Shown here: piece by piece, positions 8,211 through 19,025 of the stretch | Position numbering within the stretch: the first letter of the stretch is position 1 | Layout of the letters: every line of letters begins with the position of its first letter | Assembly: GCA_027475525.1 (NCBI GenBank) | Contig: JAMWFC010000091.1 | Span: 994,963 to 1,058,962 of the forward strand | Origin: Macrolepiota albuminosa | Taxonomy: Eukaryota > Basidiomycota > Agaricomycetes > Agaricales > Agaricaceae | Direction: 5' to 3' | Length of the DNA stretch: 64,000 nucleotides | The notes under the pieces: generated by a model | Seen by the model: only the letters and a program-made list of their open reading frames with translations | Told to the model about the DNA's origin: nothing | Database searches by the model: none | Program-made: the position numbers and the translations under genes

Positions 8211-10925
8211 GACCGCCGTGCACCTCCGAGCCCTAGGAGGCGACCCGACGCCCGACACCCCCGGGACGACTGCCGCGCCCCCCGCGCATGCCCCACCCAC
8301 GCCCGTCCGAGACCTCAAGGCCCCTGATCGACCCCCAAACATTCCTCGGAACAAGTACAAAGGGCCGAACTACCCCTGCCGGTCTCCGACACGCGTCACA
8401 CCCGCTCCGGCCGATGCCTCCGCGACCCCGACCGACCCGAGCGCACTCGACATCAAGATCATTGGGGCCGCCCCCTTCGCCCGCCTCATGAGGGACGGGA
8501 CTCCCACGTTTCAGCTGCACACCTCACCTTCTCTCCCGGAAGAACACCTACGAGGGGACGCCATTCCCCCGGAACAGAAAACCGAGGAGCAGATCCTCCG
8601 AGAAGTAGTTCCCCCGGAGTATCACGAGTTCGCTGACGTATTCTCCGAAGGAGACGCCAAGGAGATCCCCCCTCACCGCCCCTATGATCACACCATCGAC
8701 CTCGAGGAAGGAGCCACCCCCCCTTTCGGCAAGGTCTACAACATGTCGGAGGTCGAACTCCGGGCTCTCAAGGACTACCTCGACGAAATGCTCGGTAAAG
8801 GATTCATCCGACCCTCCGCCTCCGCCGCCGGAGCCCCGGTTCTATTCGCCAAGAAGAAGGACGGCTCGCTCCGACTCTGCGTCGACTACCGGGGACTCAA
8901 CAAGATCACCAAGAAGAACCGCTACCCGCTCCCGCTCATCGGCGATCTGGTCGATCGACTTCGCAGTGCCAAAGTCTACACGAAGATCGACCTCCGCTCC
9001 GGCTACAACAACGTCCGCATCGCCCCGGGACACGAGTGGAAAACCGCGTTCCGCACGCGGTATGGTCTGTTTGAGTACCTTGTGATGCCTTTCGGAATGA
9101 CTAACTCCCCCGCTACGTTCCAATACTTCATGAACGACATCTTCCACGACATGAGCGACGTCTTCGTGATCGTCTACCTGGACGACATCCTCATTTATTC
9201 CGACTCACCGGAGGATCACCAAAAGCATGTCCGGCAAGTCCTCGAGCGCCTCCGGGAGCACAATCTCCACGCCAAGCCCGAGAAGTGTTCATTCCATACG
9301 GAAGAGGTCGAGTATCTTGGCGTCATAGTATCCCCGAATGGCGTTCGCATGGACCCCCACAAGGTCGAGGCCATCGTCAACTGGCCGCAGCCCCGGAACG
9401 TCAAGGAAGTACAGTCCTTCCTGGGTTTCGCTAACTTCTACCGGAGGTTTATAGACAACTACTCCGGGATCACGAAACCCCTCAACCGGCTCACGCGCAA
9501 GGACATCGCCTGGAACTGGGACAGTAAGTGCCAGAGCGTCTTTAACTTGCTCAAGGAGGCTTTCACAGTCGCCCCGGTACTCCGGCACTACGACCCGGCC
9601 CTCCCGATCATCCTGGAATGTGACGCCTCCGACTACGCCATCGCCGGGATCCTCTCGCAGGTGGAACCTGACGGCGGGGAGCCCCGGCCAGTCGCCTTCT
9701 ACACCCGGTCCATGATCGACGCCGAACTCAACTACGACATCTACGACAAGGAGCTTCTCGCCATCGTCGAAGCCTTCAAGCAGTGGCGAGCCTACCTCGA
9801 GGGAGCCCGGCACCGGATCCAGGTCTATTCGGATCATAACAACCTGCAGTACTTCACCACGACCAAGCAACTCAGTCGACGACAGGCCCGATGGTCCGAG
9901 ATCCTCTCGGAATACGACTTCACGATCCAGTACCGCCCGGGACGACTTGGCGCCAAACCCGATGCCCTCACCCGTCGACCGGACGTCTACCCTAAGAAGT
10001 CATTCGAGGCGGAACGTAATGCGTTCAATCATCGCGTGGTGATCCCTCCCGAACATTTGAATGCCTTACTGATCTTAAACGAGGAAGGGACCCTGAGTCA
10101 GATTCGCCGCGCCCCCCGAGACAAGTACTTCACCGATCACGACCCCCGCAACCCCCCTGATGGAACCGACCGGGACCCCGCCTTCTCCCTGTCCCCCGAC
10201 GAAAAACTCCTCCTCCGGGACGGCCGCATCTACGTCCCGGATCACGCCCGACTTCGCTACGACGTCCTCCGTCAACACCACGACCACAAGCTCCGGGGAC
10301 ACCCTGGAATACGTAAGACCCTCCAGCTCATCTCCCGGACTTACTTTTGGCCAGGGTTGAAGAAGGACGTGACCCGTTACATTCGATCATGCGAGCCCTG
10401 CCTCCGGGCCAAGGTCCCCCGACACCGACCGTACGGACTCCTGAAACCCCTGCCGGTCGGACGACGCCCCTGGTCCTCAATATCTCTGGACCACATCGTC
10501 GAGCTCCCGGAATCTGAAGGGTTCGATGCCATTCTCGTCGTTGTGTGCAGGCTAACCAAACAGGGCATCTTCCTACCCTGCCACACCACGGATACCGCCC
10601 CGGACTTCGCCCGGCTGTTCCTCGAGCACGTCTTCGCCAAGCATGGTCTCCCGGACGACATCGTCTCCGACCGGGGCCCTCTCTTCGTGTCCAAGTTTTG
10701 GACTTCCCTGTGTAAGGCACTTGAAGTAAAGACTAACCTCTCTACCGCCTACCACCCCGAAACCGACGGCCAAACCGAAAGGGTCAACCAGTCCCTCGAG
10801 CAGTACCTCCGGCTGTACGTCAACTACTTGCAGGACGACTGGCGCGCCGAGCTCCCCCTGGCCGAGTTCACCTACAACAACACGCCACACTCTGCCACCG
10901 GGGTATCACCCTTCTTTGCCAACAA
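8211..10925 (+). CDS. pol: Pol: reverse transcriptase, RNase H and integrase core
   Basis: One frame from about 8164 to 10925 (read as ~920 residues). [23 protein letters not shown], then [10 protein letters not shown], then [14 protein letters not shown], then [12 protein letters not shown] with the catalytic YLDD. RNase [18 protein letters not shown], with RVQ-type [15 protein letters not shown] and [10 protein letters not shown]. Integrase: an HHCC zinc domain ([14 protein letters not shown]... CEPCLRAK), then the DDE core with [17 protein letters not shown] and [17 protein letters not shown], so all three acidic residues are present. It copies the element RNA into cDNA and inserts it. The frame is lost at the 77-bp repeat beginning 10849. 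The first part of the frame (before about 8450) is a Pro-rich linker joining the proteases to RT. Confidence 0.93.
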
Positions 10926-11002
10926 GAGCTCCCCCTGGCCGAGTTCACCTACAACAACACGCCACACTCTGCCACCGGGGTATCACCCTTCTTTGCCAAC
11001 AA
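10849..11002 (+). repeat. 77-bp tandem duplication 3 (assembly type)
   Basis: 10849-10925 matches 10926-11002 exactly, 77 bp at offset 77. It duplicates the integrase segment [18 protein letters not shown]. Confidence 0.9.
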
Positions 11003-11635
11003 AGGATACCACCCCGACTGACGCTCTCGCTCCGGGACATCCCGTCGCACGCCGCCCATGAGGTCGCCCGGGATCTCCAATCCCTTCACGAGTTTCTCCG
11101 GGAAGAGATCGACACCGCGAACCGGGCCTACGTGAAACACGCCGACCGGAAACGGGAAGACACCCCCGACTGGGCCCCCGGGACAAAGGTATGGTTAGAC
11201 CGACGACACCTCCGCACCCGCCGGCCCTCTCCAAAACTCGATCACAAGCGTCTCGGCCCGTTCAAAATATTGAAGAAGGTCTCATCCCACGCCTACAAGA
11301 TCGAGCTCCCCCCGGGACTAAAAGGTCTGCACCCGGTATTCCACGTCCGCCTCCTGGAACGACACCCCCCGGATCCCTTCCCTGAACGACGCCCCGAGCC
11401 CCCTCCCCCGGTCGAGGTCGAGGACGAGTACCACTACGAAGTCGAAGACATCCTCGACTCCCGGAACATTCGTGGACGACCCCACTTCCTCGTACGGTGG
11501 AAGGGATACGGCCCGGAAGACGACACTTGGGAGCCGCGCCGAAACCTCGATGGCGCCCCCGACAAACTCCGGGACTACCAACAGCGGCACCCGGGGAACG
11601 ACCTTCCCGGGCGCAGGACTCACAGACGGCAGTAG
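10926..11635 (+). CDS. pol: Pol: integrase C-terminal part and chromodomain
   Basis: Continuation of the integrase: an SRDIPSH-type linker, the GPF-like module ([20 protein letters not shown], then [13 protein letters not shown]), and a chromodomain ([33 protein letters not shown]) before the stop at 11633-11635. Chromodomains of this group bind histone marks, often methylated H3K9, and guide insertion into heterochromatin. That fits the dense transposon surroundings. The join to the upstream frame needs removal of the 77-bp repeat plus one extra C at the C-run near 11009-11012, where copy 2 has one more base. Confidence 0.9.
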
Positions 11636-11902
11636 TGGGCGTAACCCCCGCCTCTGGGATCAGTAGGGATTCAACTCCCATGTATATTTTCTGCTTTCCC
11701 TTTCTAGATCTTACTCTCTTTTAGTACTTTCTTCACAGTAACGCCCCGGATTCTGGGCAAGGTACACTTCCTCGTTTTTCCTGCCACTTTACTTACACCA
11801 TTTCGAGTACGAAACCGAGTATATACACTTTCTATTGCTACAAAATTCTACAGTATAGGGACAGAACAAGAAAAACGACACGACAAGAAAAAAGGGAACC
11901 CC

Positions 11903-13626
11903 CTAACGCTGGGGCCCCGGAACCTCCTCGCTCCCTTCTCCCTCCCCAGGCCACCCCCGGAACCCCTCCTCCCTCCCACCCGGGCCATGCTCCCGCAACG
12001 TCTCCTCCGCCAGTTGCTCCCAGGACGGCAGGGGCTCCCCCTCGTCCAAGACCCTCTCGAACCAAGAGCCCGGGGCCGGCACGTTTCTCCGCCGGTGGGC
12101 CGACACCACCCGCGCCAGCAAGCCGAGGCCCCGCTCCACCCCAGGGGTCGTCACCTCCGGGCGCTGGCCCTCCTGTAGCGAGGCCAGCGCCGCGGCAGCC
12201 CCATCCAGGAGCAGGCGGTGCTCCCGGGCCCAGCCTGGAGACGTTAGCAGACGAAGCAATTCGGGGACATGGGACTCACTGAGAGATGCCATGCGCGCGA
12301 CCACCACGTCACGGCGCAGAGCCTCCACCACCTCCTGTCCCGAGGGGGCCCTCTCCGGGATCCCCACTCCCTGCTCCAACCTCACCCGCAGCGCATCCCG
12401 CTCCGCCTCCGCCTCCCCCCGGGCGGTTCGGGCCTCCTCCAGCTGTCGACGCGCCTCCCGGCCCACCTCCAGCTCCCTCCGCACGTCGGCCTCCTCGGAC
12501 TCCCCCGGGCGCTCCAGCAGGACCCCCACGCCCGCCCCCAGGGGCCGCCCCGACAGAGGCGAAAATACCGCCGGGGACAAACGGGGCGGGGAAGCCGGGG
12601 GCGGGGTCTCTGAGGGCAGACGCGCCCTCTTCGATGGCCCCGGGGAGGGACTGGGCGACGCCCGCCGCTTCCCCTTGTCTGGCCGCCCCCCAGCCTGCCC
12701 CTGGAGACCGGACCGGGTGACCCGGCGCGTGATCAGCACCACGGGCCGGCCCCGGCCCCCTACCCGGACGACTCCCCTCCCTGCCCCTCCCGAACTACCC
12801 GCGGTCGCCCCCCCCGAACCCCCAGCTGGCACTTCCTCCGGGACCCCCTCCGGCTCCGCTACCCAGGTCCTCTCCTCCACCCCCATCCTCCGGGTCACTC
12901 CCTCCAACGGCCACCCCTGCTCCCGCGACGTACCGTACGCCCTCCACAGCGCCGAGACGGAACACCGCTCGTGATTGAGGCGGCACGCCTCGCACACTGA
13001 GGTGTCCCGTCGAGATGAGGGGGCCGGGGCTTCAAACAGGCAGGAGACCTGCCGGCGGGCGCAGTGGAGGCACTAGGCGAATCAGCTACGAAGGTCGGGA
13101 GCAAGAGACCACCTACCGGGCCATTGCTAACACACCAAGCATGGGACGGCAGGCCCCGGGGCCTCTCCAGGGCATGCTCGAATTGCTCCTGGGATACGCC
13201 CTCCCACGGGACGCGCCGATCCTCCGGGACCACGGAGATGGTCCCCGTGCCCATCCCGGACCGCCGGAAACGAGGAGCGACGAGACGAGGACGCGGGGAA
13301 GGGCGACGGCGCGGAGGGCGGACGGTCATCCGCGCAAAGGTAGGCGCGGGACGACCGGATGACGACGCCGGGGGGCCACCAGAGGCAGGCTCCGGAAGAC
13401 GGCTGGGACCCGCCTCCGGAGCGGGGGAAGATCGTTGTTCTGAAGGGGAAAAGTCAGCCGCGGTAAGCAGACCAGCACGAGAGCACTCACGTTGTTGTGC
13501 GAGCGCCGCCACGCGCTCCCGGTCAAGACGAACCCGGTAACGCGCATCCCGGGCTTCCCACGACATGAGGGGCGCGACCTCGTTCGTTTGCGGGGGCGTC
13601 GGGGAATGCGTAGGCGTACGCGACAT
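11903..13626 (-). CDS. Antisense spliced gene: paired CX2CX6C cluster and coiled-coil protein
   Basis: Minus strand, between pol and the 3' LTR. Proposed exons: 13491-13626, 13117-13439, 12280-13072, 11903-12234. Introns are 51, 44 and 45 nt, all GT...AG (GTGAGT, GTAGGT, GTGAGT donors), with branch-like GCTGAC, CTGAT and GCTAAC. Spliced length is 1584 nt, 527 residues. Start at 13626 (MSRTPTHS) matches copy 2 (47400). Residues ~154-195 hold CLHCARRQVSC, a 15-residue loop and CEACRLNHERC, resembling a Zn2Cys6 cluster with a long loop. A basic Ser/Pro segment (GKRRASPSPSP, SKRAR) and a heptad-rich, charged coiled-coil (about 330-390) follow. Copy 2 keeps strand, position, all six cysteines, the loop length and introns 2 and 3; intron 1 survives there only with a mutated donor. 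Function is unknown. DNA binding or regulation of the element is inference. Confidence 0.75.
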
Positions 13627-13739
13627 GGTTGAACTTGACGGTAAAATTTTTTTCGATACGTGGCAGGTCAGGTGCCGGATCCCACGGTTGACCCCGGTCC
13701 GAACCACCGGCTACGCGCGCCTCGGAGGGTCTCGGCGCT

Positions 13740-13752
13740 GAGGGGGGGGTGA
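13740..13752 (+). other. Polypurine tract
   Basis: GAGGGGGGGGTGA directly before the 3' LTR, the usual plus-strand primer position. It is conserved in copy 2 at about 47278-47290 (complement) and in family B as an AGGGGGTGA-type tract next to the LTRs at 43308 and 61023. Confidence 0.8.
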
Positions 13753-14479
13753 TGTCACGACCCCTCCCCTCCGGGCCCACCCCGGGACACTCCCGGAACA
13801 CCCTCCGGGACCCTCCCTCCGACCCCACAGGACACGCCCCGCCATCACGAACGCCGACACCGCCATCACGCGCATCAAGGACCGCCATCAGCCGCCACCA
13901 GCCCCGATCAACGATCCCATCACGCATCACGCATCACGGCTCCACCCGCGCCAATTGATCGCGCGGCCCACACGCGCGATCCCGGTATACAGTCCCTGCC
14001 CGCTACTCAATGGCCCCCGGAACTCATCCTAGACACCCCGGAACCCCGAGACACGTTCCCGTAGTACTTATAGCATAGTTCCCTGTTGTATTCGCTAGTC
14101 TTGATATTACATACTTTGCATAACTGTTACTTGGATATTGCGTGCCCTCTGTTTGACTGGTACGCCTCGTTTGGTACGCTTCGACTGGCACGCCTTGGTA
14201 TTCGCGTGCTATAAGTTTGGTACGCACTTCGCGACTCTTAAATTACTAACTTGGTCTCGTCTTAGAACCTCCGGTTCACGACTCGACCCCCTCTAACCCT
14301 CAGCTACTCTCATCCAAAACCCCCGGACTCTAGTCCCCTCTCCCGGGATTACTCCTGTCCTCGTCTTGAACCCCGGAGTCCTAGCCCCGGAGTTCCAGAC
14401 ACCCGAGTATCCGTAGATCAAGTCCGCATCGTAAGGGCGTCGCTTTCCCGGAAAGCCCCCGATTCAGCGGAACCTGACA
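13753..14479 (+). repeat. 3' LTR of family A copy 1
   Basis: 727 bp, no difference seen from the 5' LTR. It is followed by the target copy CAAAC (14480-14484). A 77-bp duplication then repeats the last part of the LTR plus the target site. Confidence 0.93.
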
Positions 14480-14561
14480 CAAACTATCCGTAGATCAAGT
14501 CCGCATCGTAAGGGCGTCGCTTTCCCGGAAAGCCCCCGATTCAGCGGAACCTGACACAAAC
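14408..14561 (+). repeat. 77-bp tandem duplication 4 (assembly type)
   Basis: 14408-14484 matches 14485-14561 exactly. It spans the LTR end and the CAAAC target site, so the LTR tail and target copy appear twice. Confidence 0.9.
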
Positions 14562-14755
14562 CCTGACAATATGCATCAATAAATCGTGCAGCTCGATTTG
14601 CATATCTGAGTTATAGAAGCAATGAAAAGAGGACCCAAAGCATCAAATAGGTAACATACCTCTGGATTTGAATTAAAGGAATTGAGTCTAGACACTCCCA
14701 TACATTCTGCTCCATATCATCAATGCCTGAAGTTGCAGTTGTGTTTCGATACAGG

Positions 14756-14909
14756 AGTTTGGCAGCACCCCAGTACTGCTCTATAAAGTTGAGCTCACAG
14801 TGGTACTTGGGGTAAAAATCGCAAAGGTGCCCAGTTTGGCAGCACCCCAGTACTGCTCTATAAAGTTGAGCTCACAGTGGTACTTGGGGTAAAAATCGCA
14901 AAGGTGCCC
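14756..14909 (-). repeat. 77-bp tandem duplication 5 (assembly type)
   Basis: 14756-14832 matches 14833-14909 exactly, within the transposase catalytic-Glu region. Confidence 0.9.
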
Positions 14910-15159
14910 CCTAGCAGTGATGATTTCTTCAAGATGGGATTTTTGATTGACAAAATTGGGCTGATTGAATAAAAGACGTCGACAACAGCAATTGGTCTTC
15001 CCAGGCTCACATTTGAAGCCTTCACATTGAGCGTTCAGTTCATGAACTGGCCGAAGTCCACGCTTATGAATGATAGTTTCCATCCCTTTAAACCATCCTG
15101 GCATGGTGGGATGGTCATCTGGAAAATAGAAATCCTGGTAATGAATTTCATTATTATGC

Positions 15160-15312
15160 TCATACCAACCCTGCCTCATTTTAGGACCATCCTTCTTGTA
15201 CCGCCATGTTTCATGGGGATTTTTAGGCATGTACCATCATACCAACCCTGCCTCATTTTAGGACCATCCTTCTTGTACCGCCATGTTTCATGGGGATTTT
15301 TAGGCATGTACC
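15160..15312 (-). repeat. 77-bp-period tandem duplication 6 (assembly type)
   Basis: 15160-15235 matches 15237-15312 exactly (76 bp, offset 77), within the transposase around MPKNPHETWRYKKDGPK. Confidence 0.9.
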
Positions 15313-17607
15313 GTGCTGAAAGAGCATTAGGTGCACGCTTTTGGTGGCTAGGTGCATTGTCAAACATCATCAATGCAGTTGCAAACCCATTAGTCTTGTC
15401 TTCAAAAATATCAAGAGCAAGTTTAACTTGCTCTATCAAGTGTTCATTCTTGAACCACCCTTCACAATTTTTTCCAGCCTTGAAAAACAACCTCGCCTCT
15501 CTGAAATTTGATTTTATTAAGCTGCAAGTCATATTATTAATAGAAGCAAAAACACACTGTCCATTGTGAGTTAACCGGCCCCAATCTGGTGTTACAAAGT
15601 CAGAGACCATGATTGATTGTCCTTCACCTTTCTTCTCCGTTGATGCCTTTTGAGTTGGATGGATCCATTTAGTTTTCCTGCGATCATTCTCATAAAATGT
15701 TGATTCATCATGCGTGATAAGAACAATCCTAAATGGCTGTCTATTTGCGATTGAAAAGCCGGCAGGTGTGATCTTCTTGTTGTCATGGGTATAATGGACA
15801 AATCTCTTCTCATAATCCTTCCAGTATGCCACAAACATCTTTCAATATTGCACAACATCCTCCCTTTCATGCCCATCAATATACATTCCATTTTTTTTTG
15901 AGCATAGCGCCAGCTAAACTGATCAAGCCATTGACGAGCACTTTGTACAGAAATAGTGCATGATTTCCCATCAGGTGAGCCACCCAGTTGTTTTTGATTT
16001 TCTGGCAAGGCAATGTAGTCTACAATGTCCTGAGCTCGAATATAGCCCCCTTTAGCCTTTTTTATCAGGTGCAACTGCAAGTCCTGGGAGAAATTTTCAT
16101 CATCAAGAATTGAAATGTTTGCATTGCGGTATCAGTGTAAAGGCAGGGCTTCAGTACGTAAAAATTGGCAGATCCAAATTCTGAGTTGACGAGCATAACT
16201 AACATGCCTTCCTGCAGCATGCGCAGCCAGCGATGAAGCCTGCCGCCAGGTGTATGAGAGGTTTGGCTCCAAATATAGATTGAGGGTCCCGATCATGGCA
16301 GACAAACGAGCACAAATAACAAGATCAAGCTTTTTATTTTTGCTGTGTAGTACCAGCCTGTTCTGAGCACAACGCAAGGCTGGAAAGTTTTTCCAGCAAA
16401 GCTTGTCAAGAAGCTGGTCAGTTCTTGTTTCGGGACTGTCATCTTGTGGTGGTGAATGATCTTTGAGTTTGCTTAAAAGGCTTCGAACATGTTCTCGCGC
16501 TGTCATCACTGCCTTATCTCCTTCTTTTAATGCTTGCTCTGCAGCTGTCCAGGACTGGAGGCCCTATAAAACATATCAGAGTGTTATATTGGTGAGTTAT
16601 TTTGACTTTTCTTACTTCATTTTGATCAAAAATATTGTTCAGGTGCGTAACCATGATCTGCTCTTTTTCCTTGCTGCTCTCTTCTTTTTCTACATCTCTA
16701 TCCTCATTTCCAGCTCTTTTCATGCCATTTCCATTATCTCCTGAATTACCAATACTTGTATAAGTGTGTGCCTTTTAATTTTCAATGTAGAAGATTTGCT
16801 TACCTTTAAAGTAGTCAAACATAAACTTCTGGCCTGTTTTTGCCAGTTCTCGGCGCTTTGCTGCATAGTATCGCTTTGTTCGAGCTGAATTTCCGAGATA
16901 GTGGTGAGGCCGATTAGGTTTTTCACCTTTTGCAGCTCTCTCAGCCTCGATAGCAACTTTCTGTGCCTCGTGAAGGATCCTTGAAAATTGCAGAATCTCC
17001 TTCTCCTGGACCTTCTCTAGCTCATCGTCATCTTCTTCAAGGTCAGAGTCTTCATCTCTGTTACTCTGTACATCATTTTCATCATCATCTTTCCAGAAAA
17101 CAAGCTCAAGAGGTTTATCATCTTTGATTTGAGGCTGGGGAGAAGGGTCGATATCCTCAGAGTCAGAACTAGAAAATGTGTCCGATTTCTTGGTGGATTT
17201 TGCTTGGGAAAGGTTCTCCAGATGTGCTTGCTTTGCTTTCGATCGTCTTCCCATTGTTTTGGGCATGCTTTAGCTTAAATTCCACTCGCAAATTCACCCC
17301 CTCTCTCCTTGAACCTCGCTCCAATGGATCATGTGATTGCTTAGTAAGTGGCCAAATTCTGGTTGTCCCCTTCTCCTGATTTTCTGTTTTCTGTCTCAAA
17401 CGCATTGAAAGGTGATATTTTCAAGTTTTTCATGAATTGTTTAAAGTTACTATATCTCACCCATATGTATCATATTTTAAAAATTGAAAGCTACGAATTC
17501 CGCCAAACCCTCAACACAATGTTTTCTAGGACCAATTTATCTGCTATTCGACGTGTGGTTGAAGAATTTGAGCTCGTTGTCAACACCCGTTCAAGCTTAT
17601 GTAAGGG

Positions 17608-17636
17608 GGTGCGGGTACCTCGCGTCCCCTACCTTA
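17608..17636 (-). repeat. Candidate right terminal inverted repeat of DDE element
   Basis: GTGCGGGTACCTCGCGTCCC and the following TACCTTA are the inverted partner of 3347-3380. Just inside the adjoining repeat is a palindrome GGGACAAAGTGTCCC (about 17660-17675). Confidence 0.5.
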
Positions 17637-17734
17637 CCACCGCAGCTGCCCCTGCGCACGGGACAAAGTGTCCCTTCCCCAAATAAATTATACTGCATTC
17701 TCATTTCTGGACTGCTACTTCAACCCAGCCTTAT
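17635..17734 (+). repeat. 100-bp direct repeat, copy 1
   Basis: TACCACCGCAGCTGCCCCTG through CCCAGCCTTAT. It is repeated at 18826-18925 with equal length and about seven substitutions. It abuts the right end of the DDE element, so it may be that family's outer terminus. Confidence 0.75.
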
Positions 17735-18825
17735 TGTAAGCTGAGGCTACGTGCCCTGCCGGTGAGGCAGTGGGTCGGGCTAACTGATGGATCACAAACA
17801 AAGACAAAAGAGTCGGAAGCAGAGGGCAAGGGTAGAGGCCGAAGTTGATAAGAAAAATGTAATGTAGTGTGTAGGCATAAAGCGTCATTCGTTGTAGCGG
17901 AACAAAAGCTCGTAGACCAATGAGCGACAAAGTCCAGTAAGAACAAGGAGTTCTCGAGCAGAGCGAAGACTATTAAGAAAGCCAACTAGCAGAGAATAAC
18001 CAAGACGTCAAGGTATCAAGCAATCAATCTGAGAACCAAGCCGGAACAGGCAGAAGCAAAGCCAAGACCAACGAGACTGAGCCGAGACTGACAAGAGCAA
18101 AGCCGAGACCGAGAAGCAAGATCACCAAGAAGCCGAGGAAATCCGAATACGCTGCTAAAGACAGCGAGCACACGACATTAGACGTTGGATCAGACGTCGA
18201 CCAAGCCAGACAGAGCCGAGCAGACGAGACAACCAAGAACACACCGGACGATGACGAGACATTAAGACGAGATGCGCGAGACAAGCTTTAGCTCAAGACT
18301 GGAAAATGTGGGGTGCAAAAAATCTGTCTATTCGTATGTTTTTCTTCCTTTTTATACTAATTGTATGCTTTCTCGAGATCTCCGATTTACCCCCAGAATT
18401 CCTCATCATCGTCGATCCTTCCCTGATTTTGTTTTCGACCGTTGGTTGGTCTCATAATCCTCAAACCTTATTTTCTTCCTTCCTCATTCGTCCAGTTGAT
18501 TTCCCAATTCGTATGTCCTGTTGTCGACTCTGCTTTTCCCCACCGGACTTCTTGCTGTCTTGTCATTTCTTCGCATCATCTCAATTCTTCACATGCTCCC
18601 CTTCTAATCTCCTTTCCAGCCTGTTTCCATCAGCAAGTCTCTCCCTTCTACCACACCAGCTAGCCCAGCATGAGATAAGGCGGGTTGACTTATAAGAACA
18701 TCACCTCTTTCCTTTTCCAGCAATTAAATCTATCTATTCGTGTGCAATATGAGACACTCTTCTGTTTGTTTCCACACTTGACATAAGATTTCTTCATTTT
18801 CTCTGTCCCACCCACCCTCCGCTGC
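17735..18825. other. Unassigned DNA between two direct repeats
   Basis: About 1.1 kb. The first half is purine-rich, with Lys/Glu/Arg-rich readings on plus near 18030-18290 that lack a start codon. The second half is pyrimidine-rich. No known domain seen. The bracketing 100-bp direct repeats suggest a transposon remnant rather than a host gene. Confidence 0.35.
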
Positions 18826-18925
18826 TACCACCGCAGGTGCCCCTGCGCACGGGACGAAGCGTCCCTTGCCCAAATAAATTATACCGCATTCTCATTTCCG
18901 GACTGCTACTGCAACCCAGCCTTAT
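18826..18925 (+). repeat. 100-bp direct repeat, copy 2
   Basis: Second copy of 17635-17734. It keeps the GGGAC..GTCCC palindrome with a compensating pair of changes in the loop-proximal bases (GACGAAGCGTC against GACAAAGTGTC). Confidence 0.75.
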
Positions 18926-19025
18926 GTAATGTGTATGTACAAGGAAATATGACGAAATGGATAGAGTTCCAATACCTCGACAGATAGTGCTACATGTATG
19001 AGTCCTAAAAGAGGAGAGTGGATGT

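Larger units (their letters stand above)
3613..14479 (+). mobile_element. Complete young Ty3/Gypsy chromovirus (family A, copy 1)
   Basis: LTR retrotransposon with 727-bp LTRs starting TGTCACG and ending CCTGACA. In order: primer-binding site, gag, zinc-knuckle frame, pol (two retropepsins, RT, RNase H, integrase, chromodomain), a minus-strand spliced gene, a polypurine tract and the 3' LTR. Domain order PR-RT-RH-IN with a C-terminal chromodomain places it in the chromovirus branch of Metaviridae. The two LTRs show no difference when their lines are compared, so insertion is recent. Three 77-bp assembly-type duplications inflate the internal region (6602, 8132, 10926). Two C-runs (8206-8210 and about 11009-11012) each appear one base short against copy 2. 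After allowing for these, pol is continuous. An in-frame UGA remains in gag. Confidence 0.93.
14562..17266 (-). pseudogene. DDE transposase gene (IS630/Tc1-mariner-like), decayed and interrupted
   Basis: Minus strand, exons about 16804-17266, 16616-16740, 14660-16563 and 14562-14605, then the C-terminus at 3473-3612. Introns of 63, 52 and 54 nt are GT-AG. N-terminus (start 17266, MPKTMGRRSK) is basic then acidic. The middle part looks like a helix-turn-helix/linker. The catalytic domain has THDESTFYENDRRK (first Asp), MMFDNAPSHQ (second Asp) and [16 protein letters not shown] (Glu), the pattern of a transposase family widespread in Agaricomycetes. Breaks: TGA at 16132-16134 and 15842-15844 (each CGA to TGA), and a nine-A run at 15891-15899 that is one base short. 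Two more frame breaks are the 77-bp duplications. It was probably already dead when the Ty3 element inserted. Confidence 0.82.

Noticed and set aside
18024..18291. Possible Lys/Glu-rich or hydrophobic small protein gene
   Set aside because: The open frame on plus lacks a start codon, the minus frame is a low-complexity shadow, and the segment lies between transposon-type repeats.
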